This document shows, piece after piece, positions 8,255-16,900 of a stretch of 64,000 bases of DNA. Position numbers and translations under genes: made by a program. Where the stretch lies: NCBI GenBank assembly GCA_963782985.1, contig CAWALU010000006.1, positions 629,519 through 693,518 of the forward strand, in the 5' to 3' direction. Numbering within the stretch: the stretch's first letter is position 1; the number at the start of each line of letters is the position of its first letter. The notes under the pieces are model-generated. The model saw nothing but the letters and a program-made list of their open reading frames with translations, did not search any database and had not been told where the DNA came from. This DNA is from CAVSWT01 sp963782985. GTDB taxonomy: Bacteria; Bacteroidota; Ignavibacteria; Ignavibacteriales; Ignavibacteriaceae.

Positions 8255-9808
8255 ATGGGACTTAAAAACAGCAATATGCAAAAGCCCGATAACAGCATTA
8301 TTATTATCTTCGGAGCCTCAGGCGACTTAACTAAGAAGAAGCTAATCCCTGCTTTGTTTGAACTATATCGTCAAAAATTATTTTGCAGCGGCTTTGCAAT
8401 CCTGGGCGTAAGCAGAACGAAATATTCCGATGATGAGTTTAGAGAAAAGATGTCTGAAAGCATTATTAAATATTCAGACGATAAGGATATTGATAAAAAT
8501 AGCGTTAAGGAATTTATTAAAAATATTTTTTACATCCCAATTCAAACTGAAGACCCGGATGATTATGATAAGCTAAAAGAAAAAATAAAAGATCTTGATT
8601 CACAAAAAAAAATAAATGGAAATCATTTATTTTATCTTTCAACGCCCCCCAAATTATATCAAACAATAATCGAAGGTTTAAAAAAATCTAACCTTCATAA
8701 TAGCGAAAACGGCAAGACTGAGAAAAAAATAATAATTGAAAAACCTTTCGGCTTTAATTTAGAATCAGCAAAGGAGCTAAATGAAAAGCTGCATTCGCTT
8801 TTTTCTGAAAATCAAATTTATAGAATTGATCATTATCTCGGTAAAGAAACCGTGCAGAATGTTTTAGCGCTCCGTTTTGCAAATGGAATTTTTGAACCGT
8901 TATGGGATAGAAATTATATTGATAGAGTGGAAATAACTTCAGCGGAATATATTGGAGTGGAAAGCCGCGGCGGATATTACGAAGGGATTGGGGCATTGCG
9001 GGATATGATTCAAAATCACATGCTGCAAATTACAGGTTTTATTGCGATGGAACCTCCGGCTAATTTTGATGCAGATTCAATTCGAAATGAAACGTTAAAA
9101 GTTTTTCAATCGTTAAAACCTATAATTAAAAAAGAAGTTGAAAAAAATACTGTGCGCGGACAGTATGTGGAATCAAATATTAAAGGAGAAAAGATTGCAG
9201 GGTACAGAAATGAAAAAGGAGTTGCCGCAAATAGTAAAACCGAAACTTTTGCCGCCATAAAATTTTACATAGATAATTGGCGATGGGGGGGCGTGCCGTT
9301 TTATATTCGCGCCGGCAAAAGGCTTCCCACAAAGGTTACGGAAGTTGTTATTCATTTTAAAGATACCCCTCATTTTTTATTTGCGAGAGACAATCAACAG
9401 AAATTTGCGAATCAGCTTGTTATAAGAATTCAGCCGGATGAAGGTTTGCTGTTGAAGTTTGGGTTGAAGACTCCCGGCTCAGGCTTTAAAATTCAAAATG
9501 TAAATATGGATTTTCACTACTCTGATATAAGCGAAGTTGAATTACCTTCGGCATACGAAAGACTTTTGCTTGACGCTTTATTAAATGACTCAACGCTTTT
9601 TGCGCGCGGCGACGCTGTGGAAGAATGCTGGAAATTTGTTGACCCCATTATTGAGGGATGGAATGAAAATAAAAATATAAAAATATTTGGATATCCCGCC
9701 GGAACTTGGGGACCAAAAGAATCTTTTGATTTATTTGATAATCCCAATATTGAATGGAGATATCCGTGTAAAAATTTAACCGATGAAGATTTGTATTGCG
9801 AACTTTAG
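8255..9808 (+). CDS. zwf: Glucose-6-phosphate 1-dehydrogenase
   Basis: Zwf oxidises glucose 6-phosphate to 6-phosphogluconolactone and opens the oxidative pentose-phosphate pathway, making NADPH. The 517-residue protein has the nucleotide-binding GASGDLTKKKL at residues 20-30 and the active-site RIDHYLGKE near residue 190, with the conserved histidine. IRAGKRLPTK and the C-terminal WGPKESFDL region complete the family pattern. The start lies 6 bp after the gnd stop, and pgl follows after 32 bp, so the three are very likely one transcript that covers the whole oxidative branch. No odd residues were seen. Confidence 0.97.
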   Translation: MGLKNSNMQKPDNSIIIIFGASGDLTKKKLIPALFELYRQKLFCSGFAILGVSRTKYSDDEFREKMSESIIKYSDDKDIDKNSVKEFIKNIFYIPIQTEDPDDYDKLKEKIKDLDSQKKINGNHLFYLSTPPKLYQTIIEGLKKSNLHNSENGKTEKKIIIEKPFGFNLESAKELNEKLHSLFSENQIYRIDHYLGKETVQNVLALRFANGIFEPLWDRNYIDRVEITSAEYIGVESRGGYYEGIGALRDMIQNHMLQITGFIAMEPPANFDADSIRNETLKVFQSLKPIIKKEVEKNTVRGQYVESNIKGEKIAGYRNEKGVAANSKTETFAAIKFYIDNWRWGGVPFYIRAGKRLPTKVTEVVIHFKDTPHFLFARDNQQKFANQLVIRIQPDEGLLLKFGLKTPGSGFKIQNVNMDFHYSDISEVELPSAYERLLLDALLNDSTLFARGDAVEECWKFVDPIIEGWNENKNIKIFGYPAGTWGPKESFDLFDNPNIEWRYPCKNLTDEDLYCEL

Positions 9809-9840
9809 TTTTTATAAAATTATTTTAGTTTAATTATTAA

Positions 9841-10569
9841 TTGTTTGATAGAAAATTAGAAATATTTAAAACCCCTTTAGATTTGGCTAAACAGATTGCC
9901 GATGATTTATTTAATTCTGTTCAGCAAAAATCGACGGAGAAATTTTACTTAACAATTTCAGGTGGGAGTACTCCCAAAATTTTATTTAAAGTATTGGCGG
10001 ATGATTTCAAAGATAAAAATGATTGGAATAGAATTCATCTTTTTTGGGCTGATGAAAGATGCGTCCCTCCTGATGATGATGAAAGCAATTATGGAATGAC
10101 AAAAAAAATACTAATTGACAAGATTAATATTGATGAAAATAATATTCATAGAATAAAAGGGGAGAATGATCCCGTTAAAGAAGCAAAAAGGTACGCGGCG
10201 GAAATTCAAAATATTGTTCCGTTAAATCAAAATAATCTTCCACAATTTGATTGGATACTTTTAGGAATGGGAGAGGACGGTCATACCGCTTCTTTATTTC
10301 CTAATCAAAATTTAAAATACATTTCTAAAAATTTAATGGGAGTCGCTTCTCATCCGGAAACAGCGCAAAAGAGAATAAGCATGACCGAGCAATTAATAAA
10401 TAATGCTGCGCGTATAACTTTTCTAATTACAGGAAAAGAAAAATCGCATACTCTTAAAAAAATAATTGAGAAGGAAAAGGGGAGCGACAAATTTCCAGCG
10501 GCAAAGATTAACTCAGTCCACAATATTTCCGAATGGCGCGTTGATGAAGTTGCTGCAAGTCTTCTCTAA
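9841..10569 (+). CDS. pgl: 6-phosphogluconolactonase
   Basis: Pgl (DevB/SOL type) hydrolyses 6-phosphogluconolactone to 6-phosphogluconate, the middle step between Zwf and Gnd. The 242-residue product shows SGGSTPKILFKVLA, LFWADERCVPPDDDESNYGM and LLGMGEDGHTASLFP, the three family blocks. The start is a TTG at 9841; no ATG lies before the first conserved block, and TTG starts are common in this window. It closes the gnd-zwf-pgl operon and ends 8 bp from the convergent outer-membrane gene at 10578, leaving no room for a conventional terminator. Confidence 0.95.
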   Translation: MFDRKLEIFKTPLDLAKQIADDLFNSVQQKSTEKFYLTISGGSTPKILFKVLADDFKDKNDWNRIHLFWADERCVPPDDDESNYGMTKKILIDKINIDENNIHRIKGENDPVKEAKRYAAEIQNIVPLNQNNLPQFDWILLGMGEDGHTASLFPNQNLKYISKNLMGVASHPETAQKRISMTEQLINNAARITFLITGKEKSHTLKKIIEKEKGSDKFPAAKINSVHNISEWRVDEVAASLL

Positions 10570-10577
10570 ATTTTAAT

Positions 10578-11735
10578 TTAGAAAGAAGTTCCGACTTTAA
10601 TTCTTGCATTTGCAAATACCGTTAACAAACCAAAACTTCCGGTATTGGTTTTAGCAAACACAGCCGAGGGGCCTAATGAAATAGCGCTGAAAGCCCAGCT
10701 TCCAAATAATTTTTGAGTCATCACTTCAAAAACTAATTGCGGCTGACGTACATCGCTTTTGGGCATAAAGTCCATTCGTAAATCGAAAGTGCTGCCGCCT
10801 AATGAAAGCTCTCTTCCTGTATAGCCGACATGCCACTCGTTCAAATAATTTGCAACATAAAATTTAGATCGCGTTGAACCAAGAATTTGAACAGGGTAAC
10901 GAAACTCCCAGCTAAAATATGAATCGGTTAATACTTTCGCTTTAAAGCCAAGCGTATCGTATTTGCTATACTTCTTAAGCTGGGTTTTGCTTGGTTCGTT
11001 GGTAACTTTTTGCAAGCTGAATTCTAAAAAATTTCCAAAAGGCACAACATAAGCAAGCTGAATTCCAAAAGTAGTGTAAAGGTTGTTGTGATTATTTTCA
11101 GTTTTAAGTTCAGTGAGACCATCTACAGAACTGAATAATCCTCCTCTGAAACCAACGATATGGAAATTAGCTTCTACAAAATTAGTTTCTAATATTCCCG
11201 AATAGGGAGTTCCAATTCCAATTGAAATTCCAATGTCATCTTTAATCGGAAAGCCGAATCTTTCCCCGCCGTAAACTTGTAAAAATGGATTGATATACTG
11301 CAAAGCGGAAGTTATTTGTAATTTGGTTGGAGGGGAAATTACTTTACTTAATTTCATTTTTTCAATTACCCGCGTAAATACGCTTCCGTAATTAATGTCT
11401 TCTTCTAAATCGATCTTGTAAAGGTATGTAATTATTTTTGCTCGAGTTTCCGGAGTGAAAGCTAAGAACGGATAAAGCGCTCCTTTAATTGAAACTGATT
11501 GATCATTAGGATCGCGCAAGTCCACAATAATTTCAGCTTTGGGATCGGGCGGATCAATAAACACTTCATTTTGAATTTGAACAAATAAACTATCGTTCAA
11601 TGGTTCCATCTGAAAGTATGTTATTAATGCGGGATTGGTTTCTTGAGCGTTTAACCGTGGCACAAAAATTAACACAAACAAAACTGCGCAGAATATTTTT
11701 ATGCGGAAAGATTTATAATCAATTGATTTAAGCAA
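10578..11735 (-). CDS. Predicted outer-membrane beta-barrel protein, paralogue A of the GldLM-like cluster
   Basis: This 385-residue protein has a signal peptide (hydrophobic residues 14-26, likely cleavage after LNA at 28-30), a conserved 90-residue N-terminal domain and a long Gly/aromatic beta-rich part ending in RIKVGTSF. A terminal Phe in an amphipathic strand is typical of barrel proteins inserted by BamA. It is a tandem paralogue of the gene at 11812-12942. The two share long near-identical blocks (for example FIDPPDPKAEIIVDLRDPND and GRELSLGGSTFDLRMD/GRELSLAGSTFDFRFD). It is the last gene of a four-gene same-strand cluster behind GldM-like and GldL-like genes. Function is unknown; location and partner role are inferred. 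Confidence 0.8.
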   Translation of the reverse strand: MLKSIDYKSFRIKIFCAVLFVLIFVPRLNAQETNPALITYFQMEPLNDSLFVQIQNEVFIDPPDPKAEIIVDLRDPNDQSVSIKGALYPFLAFTPETRAKIITYLYKIDLEEDINYGSVFTRVIEKMKLSKVISPPTKLQITSALQYINPFLQVYGGERFGFPIKDDIGISIGIGTPYSGILETNFVEANFHIVGFRGGLFSSVDGLTELKTENNHNNLYTTFGIQLAYVVPFGNFLEFSLQKVTNEPSKTQLKKYSKYDTLGFKAKVLTDSYFSWEFRYPVQILGSTRSKFYVANYLNEWHVGYTGRELSLGGSTFDLRMDFMPKSDVRQPQLVFEVMTQKLFGSWAFSAISLGPSAVFAKTNTGSFGLLTVFANARIKVGTSF

Positions 11736-11811
11736 TGCGTTACCCTACTATAAAATGAAATGAAATAGAAAAATTACTAACGATGTTATCCTAACAAAAT
11801 TTTAAAATCAA

Positions 11812-12942
11812 TTAAAATGAAGTGCCGACTTTTAATCTGAAATTTACAAAGATAGATGTAATTCCAAACTTATGATCATCTTGATAAGAGAAGATCACTG
11901 AAGGTCCGATAGCAAAAGCGCTGAACGCCCAATTCTCAAAAACTTTTTGAACTAAGAGATCTAAAACATACTGCGGCTGTCTTACATCGCTTTTAGGCAT
12001 AGCGTCAAACCGAAAATCAAAAGTGCTGCCGGCTAAGGATAACTCACGCCCAGTATAGCCCACGTGCCATTCGCCCAAATAATTTGCAACATAAATTTTG
12101 CCCCTGGTTGAGCCGAGCAAACTTATGGGATATCTGAATTCCCAATCCAAGTATTCCTTATCTATAATTTTTGCATGGTATCCAGCGGTGTCATACTGCT
12201 GGAAATTTTTATAATCTGAAGCTGTGGGTTTCTCAAATGGACCTTGAAATCCCACCTCAAAAAAGTTTCCGAAAGGCAACACATAGCTGAATTGATATCC
12301 GCCGGTTACATATAAATTATTATGATTGTTTACATCTTTAATAGTTACAAATCCATCAATTCTGGAAAATGCGCCCGCTTTAAATCCAAGTATATGAAAA
12401 TTTACTTCCATAAAATTTGTTTCGAGAGGACCTGAATAAGGAGTGCCTAATCCTAACGAAAGTCCAATATCATTTTTTAACGGCAATCCAAATCTTTCGC
12501 CTCCAAATATTTGTAAAAATGGATTAACAAAATATCGCGTTGAAGATATTTGAGCTAGGGTAGGCGGCGAAAAAACTTTTTTAAGACTAAGCTTATCAAT
12601 TACGCGAGTAAAAACACTTCCATAGTTAACGCTTTCCTCTAAATTTATTTTAAAAGGATAGGTAATGATTTTAGCTCTGGTTTCCGGGGTTAAAGCTAAA
12701 AAAGGATAAAGGGAACCCTTGATAGAAACAGTCTGGTCATTAGGGTCGCGCAGGTCAACAATAATTTCCGCTTTTGGATCGGGAGGATCAATAAAGACTT
12801 CATTTTGTATTTGAATAAATAAACTATCCTCCAAAGGTTCCATTTGGAAATAGACAATTTTTTCCTCTTCATCCTGAGCGGTTAAATTGATAGCAAATAG
12901 AATTGTAATTATTGAAATAAATAGTAAAACTTTATTTTTCAT
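11812..12942 (-). CDS. Predicted outer-membrane beta-barrel protein, paralogue B of the GldLM-like cluster
   Basis: The 376-residue protein has a signal peptide (MKNKVLLFISIITILFAINL, cleavage near TAQ), then the same N-terminal domain as its neighbour (FQMEPLEDSLFIQIQNEVF), then a beta-rich C-terminal region ending RLKVGTSF. The N-terminal block and the last 100 residues are the most alike in the two copies, while the middle differs more, as expected for diverged strands and loops. It starts 21 bp after the GldM-like gene and ends 76 bp before paralogue A. I do not recognise a named family. An outer-membrane partner for the periplasmic GldM-like protein is the simplest inference. Confidence 0.8.
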   Translation of the reverse strand: MKNKVLLFISIITILFAINLTAQDEEEKIVYFQMEPLEDSLFIQIQNEVFIDPPDPKAEIIVDLRDPNDQTVSIKGSLYPFLALTPETRAKIITYPFKINLEESVNYGSVFTRVIDKLSLKKVFSPPTLAQISSTRYFVNPFLQIFGGERFGLPLKNDIGLSLGLGTPYSGPLETNFMEVNFHILGFKAGAFSRIDGFVTIKDVNNHNNLYVTGGYQFSYVLPFGNFFEVGFQGPFEKPTASDYKNFQQYDTAGYHAKIIDKEYLDWEFRYPISLLGSTRGKIYVANYLGEWHVGYTGRELSLAGSTFDFRFDAMPKSDVRQPQYVLDLLVQKVFENWAFSAFAIGPSVIFSYQDDHKFGITSIFVNFRLKVGTSF

Positions 12943-12963
12943 GATTTGATTCCCGAGGTTTTT

Positions 12964-13920
12964 TTATTTTGAAAAGTCAGTAAAATAAAATGAATCTCCA
13001 ACTTGCACGCGATCTTTTGATATATTATCGGCAGCAATAAAGAAAAAGTTTACTTTGTATCTTCCGTCTGGTTCGCGCAGGTTGCCAAATCTATCAAGCC
13101 ATTCATCAAACTTTGTTTGTGTGGAAGCAATTTTTAAGGAAACATTATAAACCAAATTACCTTTACTGTCTTTAGTCGGCTTTGTTACTGAGATGGGACC
13201 TGAATTTGAAATTTTTAATTGGTCAGGTCTTTCATCAATTATAGTAACTTTAAAAACTGTTATGCGTTGCAAATCCTGCACATAAATATCGGAACCGCTC
13301 ATCTTTGTCGTAACTCTATCTATTTGAATTTCAGGAGGCTTGTTCGGCACTACCTTTATCCGGTCTTCCTGGCTTCCGAATTTTGCAATAACTTCAGTCT
13401 GATCCGTTAAATCAAATTTCTTTTCAGAGTTAGGCGGAATAACGACAAGAGGCGTATTCATATTATTAGGATCATACAAAGCTGTGGATACATTACCTGT
13501 GTTTTTAGCAATGTTCCAGGTATTTTGAATGAAGGTTTGACTTAGCGAAATAGGCATTTGAAGTTTTGTTTGTTCCTTATCTATCGGCTTAATTTCTTCT
13601 TTCTTTACTTCGGGTGGAATCTCGTTAACCTTTTGCGCCAAATCCCGCATCCTCTTATTCATCGAGGCAATCTTTTCTTTCAATTCAACATTTTCTTCAA
13701 GGGCATTTTCGCTAATCTTAATATCAAAATTTAGTCCCAGAGCTGTAAGCGAATCAATCATAACAACCAATGAATCGCGAACGCTTTTATCGACAGCTTT
13801 ATCTTTTGAAACAACTCTTCTCAAGTCAAGATCTGCGCCCTTTAATGCTAACACGGTAATAACAAAAATGTAAAGCACCTGATAAATAATAAATTTGCTG
13901 TCTCTTTCTTTTTTAATCAT
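12964..13920 (-). CDS. GldM-like single-pass periplasmic protein
   Basis: The 318-residue protein starts with a short basic tail and one membrane helix (residues about 10-28, FIIYQVLYIFVITVLALKG), followed by a charged helical stretch (residues 72-100) and a beta-rich periplasmic region with an Ig-like C-terminal end. The helix resembles the YLVFIAMLALN-type helix of GldM, the shaft of the GldLM proton-driven motor in Bacteroidota. At 318 residues it is clearly shorter than GldM (about 500). It sits 9 bp after the 4-TM GldL-like gene, as gldM follows gldL. Similarity was judged by eye; the alternative is an unrelated single-pass protein of an ExbD/TolR-like pair. Confidence 0.6.
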   Translation of the reverse strand: MIKKERDSKFIIYQVLYIFVITVLALKGADLDLRRVVSKDKAVDKSVRDSLVVMIDSLTALGLNFDIKISENALEENVELKEKIASMNKRMRDLAQKVNEIPPEVKKEEIKPIDKEQTKLQMPISLSQTFIQNTWNIAKNTGNVSTALYDPNNMNTPLVVIPPNSEKKFDLTDQTEVIAKFGSQEDRIKVVPNKPPEIQIDRVTTKMSGSDIYVQDLQRITVFKVTIIDERPDQLKISNSGPISVTKPTKDSKGNLVYNVSLKIASTQTKFDEWLDRFGNLREPDGRYKVNFFFIAADNISKDRVQVGDSFYFTDFSK

Positions 13921-13929
13921 AATAAATAT

Positions 13930-14868
13930 TTATTTTTTTACAATTGATTCTAATGATTTTAAGCCGGCTATAGTTTTATCGTCGCTTAAAGATTTAGCCG
14001 CTGTGGAAATAGATTGAGTTAATTGATTAAGCTTGTCAATTTTTTCTGTGCTTATGCTTTGGCTTTCATTTATCTTTTGCAGAATTACATTTACGCCGTT
14101 AAAATTTTTTAACATATTTTCACTTAGCTGTGAAGTTTGCTGCAGCACGGTTTTATAATGCTCAAGGTCTTGAAGCGATATTTCAGGGAAACTATTTTTT
14201 TTATTTGTTTGGTCTTCTTCATAACGCGTTTCGGAATAATATCTTTCTTGAATATCATGAACATGCGTTACAACATTTTGGAACTCAACGCCAAGCTGAT
14301 CTAATACCGGCTCAAACAATTTTCCAATTGCAAGAACTATTAGCGCCTTTATTTCAAACGGCACGGAGAGTCCGAGAAAAACCTCTTCTCCCAGTTTTAT
14401 ACTTATTAAAAGAATAGCTGCGCCGATTAAAGGCAGCGCTGTTGCAACGCCGTCAATAATGCTGGTGTATGAAGTTATAATTCTATCAATTGTTTCTGAA
14501 ACAGGGGTTCGGCTTATTTCAACTTTAAGCTTATTGTATGCCAGATATGCGATAAAAATAAAAAATATAAAAACCAAAAATGGCAGCCACCAAAAACTGT
14601 AAGGCGCAAATGATTCTTCCACCGGCTCCCAGGTAGGGAATAAATATTTTGCAATATTTACGGTAACGTTTCCAAAAATAGGGACGGATGAAAGGTCAAG
14701 GAAAAAAGAAATTATTAAAGCTACAAAAGAAATTATAAGCGGTTTAAGAATAACCGAAAAATTTATTTTCTTTAATGCGGCGTCTTTATAATAATTAACT
14801 TTATTTTCTAAAGCAGTTCCCCCAGATTTTGTTGTGGTTTTTTCTATAACCGTTTTTGATTCAATCAT
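13930..14868 (-). CDS. GldL-like inner-membrane protein, four TM helices and cytoplasmic coiled coil
   Basis: The 312-residue protein has hydrophobic helices at about 36-58, 92-113, 138-160 and 168-188, then a charged helical tail (230-295) with many Asn, Gln and Ser. Helices 3 and 4 plus the tail resemble the whole of GldL: a small-residue helix (ALPLIGAAILLIS), a second helix ending in FEP (residues 185-187, compare the FEPP of GldL), and a cytoplasmic coiled coil. Acidic residues inside or at the ends of the helices (E161, E162, E172, E186) are candidates for proton handling. It is the first gene of a four-gene minus-strand cluster. A MotA/ExbB-like stator is an alternative reading of the same layout. 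Confidence 0.6.
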   Translation of the reverse strand: MIESKTVIEKTTTKSGGTALENKVNYYKDAALKKINFSVILKPLIISFVALIISFFLDLSSVPIFGNVTVNIAKYLFPTWEPVEESFAPYSFWWLPFLVFIFFIFIAYLAYNKLKVEISRTPVSETIDRIITSYTSIIDGVATALPLIGAAILLISIKLGEEVFLGLSVPFEIKALIVLAIGKLFEPVLDQLGVEFQNVVTHVHDIQERYYSETRYEEDQTNKKNSFPEISLQDLEHYKTVLQQTSQLSENMLKNFNGVNVILQKINESQSISTEKIDKLNQLTQSISTAAKSLSDDKTIAGLKSLESIVKK

Positions 14869-15158
14869 TAATCCCTCAAAAATTTATTTGAAAATTCAAA
14901 TGAACAAATTAAAACTAATTTGCTCTTTTCAGTGATATTCAAATCACAATAATATAAATGTTATCTGCGAATTTAGTTTACAATAAAATTATGTTTCAAA
15001 TCCCAAGAAAATTTATAAGCAATTATATAAAAATATACCATTTAAAATTTTATTGTATTTTTTAGCAGTGATCTCTAATATGTTTCAAAATTGAATGATT
15101 GAAAATACTTAAATAATACGTAACTTTTAAAGTCCAATTAAAAATTATTAGGCAAAAA

Positions 15159-16646
15159 TTGAGTACTTCAAACCAAGTTGTATATGAAATAAATTTTAGA
15201 GTTTGGATGAATAAATTGGGGGAACATAAAAAAATTAACGACATCCCCATTAATTATTTTAATGATTTAGCCGATAAAGGAATAGAAATTATTTGGCTGA
15301 TGGGCGTTTGGAAAACCTGTCCCTCCATTATTAAAAAATGCTGCTTTGAAACTGATCTTATCTTCGCATACAATGATGCGCTGCCTGATTGGAAAGAAAA
15401 AGATGTAATTGGTTCACCATTCGCAATTGATAAATATGAGATCGATCCGAAATACGGAAATATGGAGGATTTAAAAAAATTAAAAATTAATCTTAATAAA
15501 CTTGGTCTTAAATTATTCTTAGATTTTATTCCCAATCATTTCAATGCCGATAGCTCTTTCGTAAAATCAAATCCGGATTTTTTTCTTCATGCAGATGAAG
15601 AAATTTTAACTAAAGATTCACACACGTATTTTAAATCTGATTATCATCCCCATAAAATATTTGCGCATGGCAGAGACCCGCTATTCCCAGCCTGGACAGA
15701 CACAATTCAAGTTAATTATTTTAGCGATGAAGCGCGAAATTTTATGACAGGTATTTTATTGAAACTAACGGATTATTGCGATGGCGTAAGATGCGATATG
15801 GCGATGCTTCAACTAAATAATGTTTTTAAAAATACCTGGCTGGGAGTTGTAAATAAATTCCAACTACAAAAACCGGAAGAAGAATTTTGGCAGTTAGCAA
15901 TTAAAAAAGTTAAAGCAAAAAAAAAAGATTTTATCTTTCTTGCCGAAGCCTATTGGGATCTTGAATGGGAATTGCAGCAGCTTGGTTTTGATTTTACTTA
16001 TGATAAAAGACTAATTGACAGATTATTAAATCATGATATTTCGGGAGTAAAAAACCATCTTAACGCAGAACTTGCTTTCCAACTAAAATCTGTTCGCTTT
16101 ATCGAAAATCATGATGAAAAAAGAGCGGCCGCAAAATTCGGTAAACCTGCCTCAATAGCCGCCGCCGCAGTAATGAGTACAATCCCGGGATTGAAACTTT
16201 ATTTTGAAGGACAGTTTGACGGCAAAAAAGTTAAACTTCCTGTTCAGCTTGGAAGGGAACCAAATGAAAAAGAATCAAAATTAATAAAAAATTTTTATAA
16301 TAAACTTTTAAACATCACTAAAGAAAATATTTTTAAAAACGGAGAATTTAATCAGCTTGAAATTTTACCGTCTTCAAATGATAATTTTACTTATGAAAAT
16401 TTTTTTGCCTGGCAATGGGAACTTAAAAATGAAAGACGAATTGTTATAATAAATTTTTCCGAAGATCCTTCTCAATGTAGGGTTAAGCTGGAAATTAGTT
16501 CCACTAAAAACGAAATAGTTCTCTATGATTTGCTTAAAGATGCAAAATATACTCGCGCTGTTAAAGAAATAAGTAATCAAGGGCTGTATGTTGAGTTAAA
16601 AAGTTATAGTAGTCATATCTTTTCATTTGAACTGCCTGCCAAATAA
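15159..16646 (+). CDS. Alpha-amylase-family (GH13) enzyme
   Basis: The 495-residue protein has the four GH13 regions in order: DFIPNH (about 122-127), DGVRCDMA with the nucleophile Asp (about 208-215), FLAEAYWD with the acid/base Glu (about 262) and FIENHDEKR (about 314-322). It therefore acts on alpha-glucosidic bonds with a retaining mechanism. No signal peptide is visible, so a cytoplasmic role in glycogen, maltodextrin or trehalose turnover is likely. The exact substrate cannot be read from the sequence. The start is TTG at 15159, and VYEINFRVW follows at once as expected for GH13. The 290 bp upstream, shared with the divergent GldL-like gene, is AT-rich and holds nothing I can name. Confidence 0.88.
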   Translation: MSTSNQVVYEINFRVWMNKLGEHKKINDIPINYFNDLADKGIEIIWLMGVWKTCPSIIKKCCFETDLIFAYNDALPDWKEKDVIGSPFAIDKYEIDPKYGNMEDLKKLKINLNKLGLKLFLDFIPNHFNADSSFVKSNPDFFLHADEEILTKDSHTYFKSDYHPHKIFAHGRDPLFPAWTDTIQVNYFSDEARNFMTGILLKLTDYCDGVRCDMAMLQLNNVFKNTWLGVVNKFQLQKPEEEFWQLAIKKVKAKKKDFIFLAEAYWDLEWELQQLGFDFTYDKRLIDRLLNHDISGVKNHLNAELAFQLKSVRFIENHDEKRAAAKFGKPASIAAAAVMSTIPGLKLYFEGQFDGKKVKLPVQLGREPNEKESKLIKNFYNKLLNITKENIFKNGEFNQLEILPSSNDNFTYENFFAWQWELKNERRIVIINFSEDPSQCRVKLEISSTKNEIVLYDLLKDAKYTRAVKEISNQGLYVELKSYSSHIFSFELPAK

Positions 16647-16666
16647 ATATTAAAAAAATATTATCA

Positions 16667-16900
16667 ATGAATGTTCCAGTTATTATTCCTGTCTGAAATG
16701 AAGAACTCTCCATCGCAAAAGTCATAAAAGAAATTCCCCAATTCGTTTCCGAAATAATTGTAATTAATAAAATTGTAAAAGTTCCTGTTAGCTATAGAAG
16801 GCGGATTGGCAAATCAAAAGTTACCGGGTCTTTAAAAGGAACAATAATGGCAAGCCTGATTATTTTAAAAACAATATTTTCACAGCTTGCCGATGATTGA
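16667..16900 (+). pseudogene. Family 2 glycosyltransferase, internally deleted
   Basis: One frame reads MNVPVIIPV, a TGA stop, then NEELSIAKVIKEIPQFVSEI and, after an abrupt join, VPVSYRRRIGKSKVTGSLKG to a stop at 16898. These are the N- and C-terminal ends of a GT2 (DPM1-like) glycosyltransferase; the central part with the DxD motif, roughly 150 residues, is missing. The TGA falls where the family has Trp or another residue in PxxNEE. The frame survives across the deletion. The remnant overlaps the next gene (ATGATTGA), an arrangement seen for GT2 plus DUF2064 pairs. The locus cannot make an active enzyme. Confidence 0.8.

Noticed and set aside
14130..14417. Plus-strand 95-residue ORF inside the GldL-like gene
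   Set aside because: It is opposite to a conserved hydrophobic reading frame and has no start signal or homology.
10578..14868. Calling the cluster a full type IX secretion locus
   Set aside because: GldK, GldN and SprA/SprT-like genes are not present, and the GldM-like protein is too short; only a distant relation is supported.
14869..15158. Possible gene or RNA in the 290-bp spacer
   Set aside because: No open frame with a family, no tRNA-like or riboswitch-like fold could be seen; it is an AT-rich divergent promoter region.
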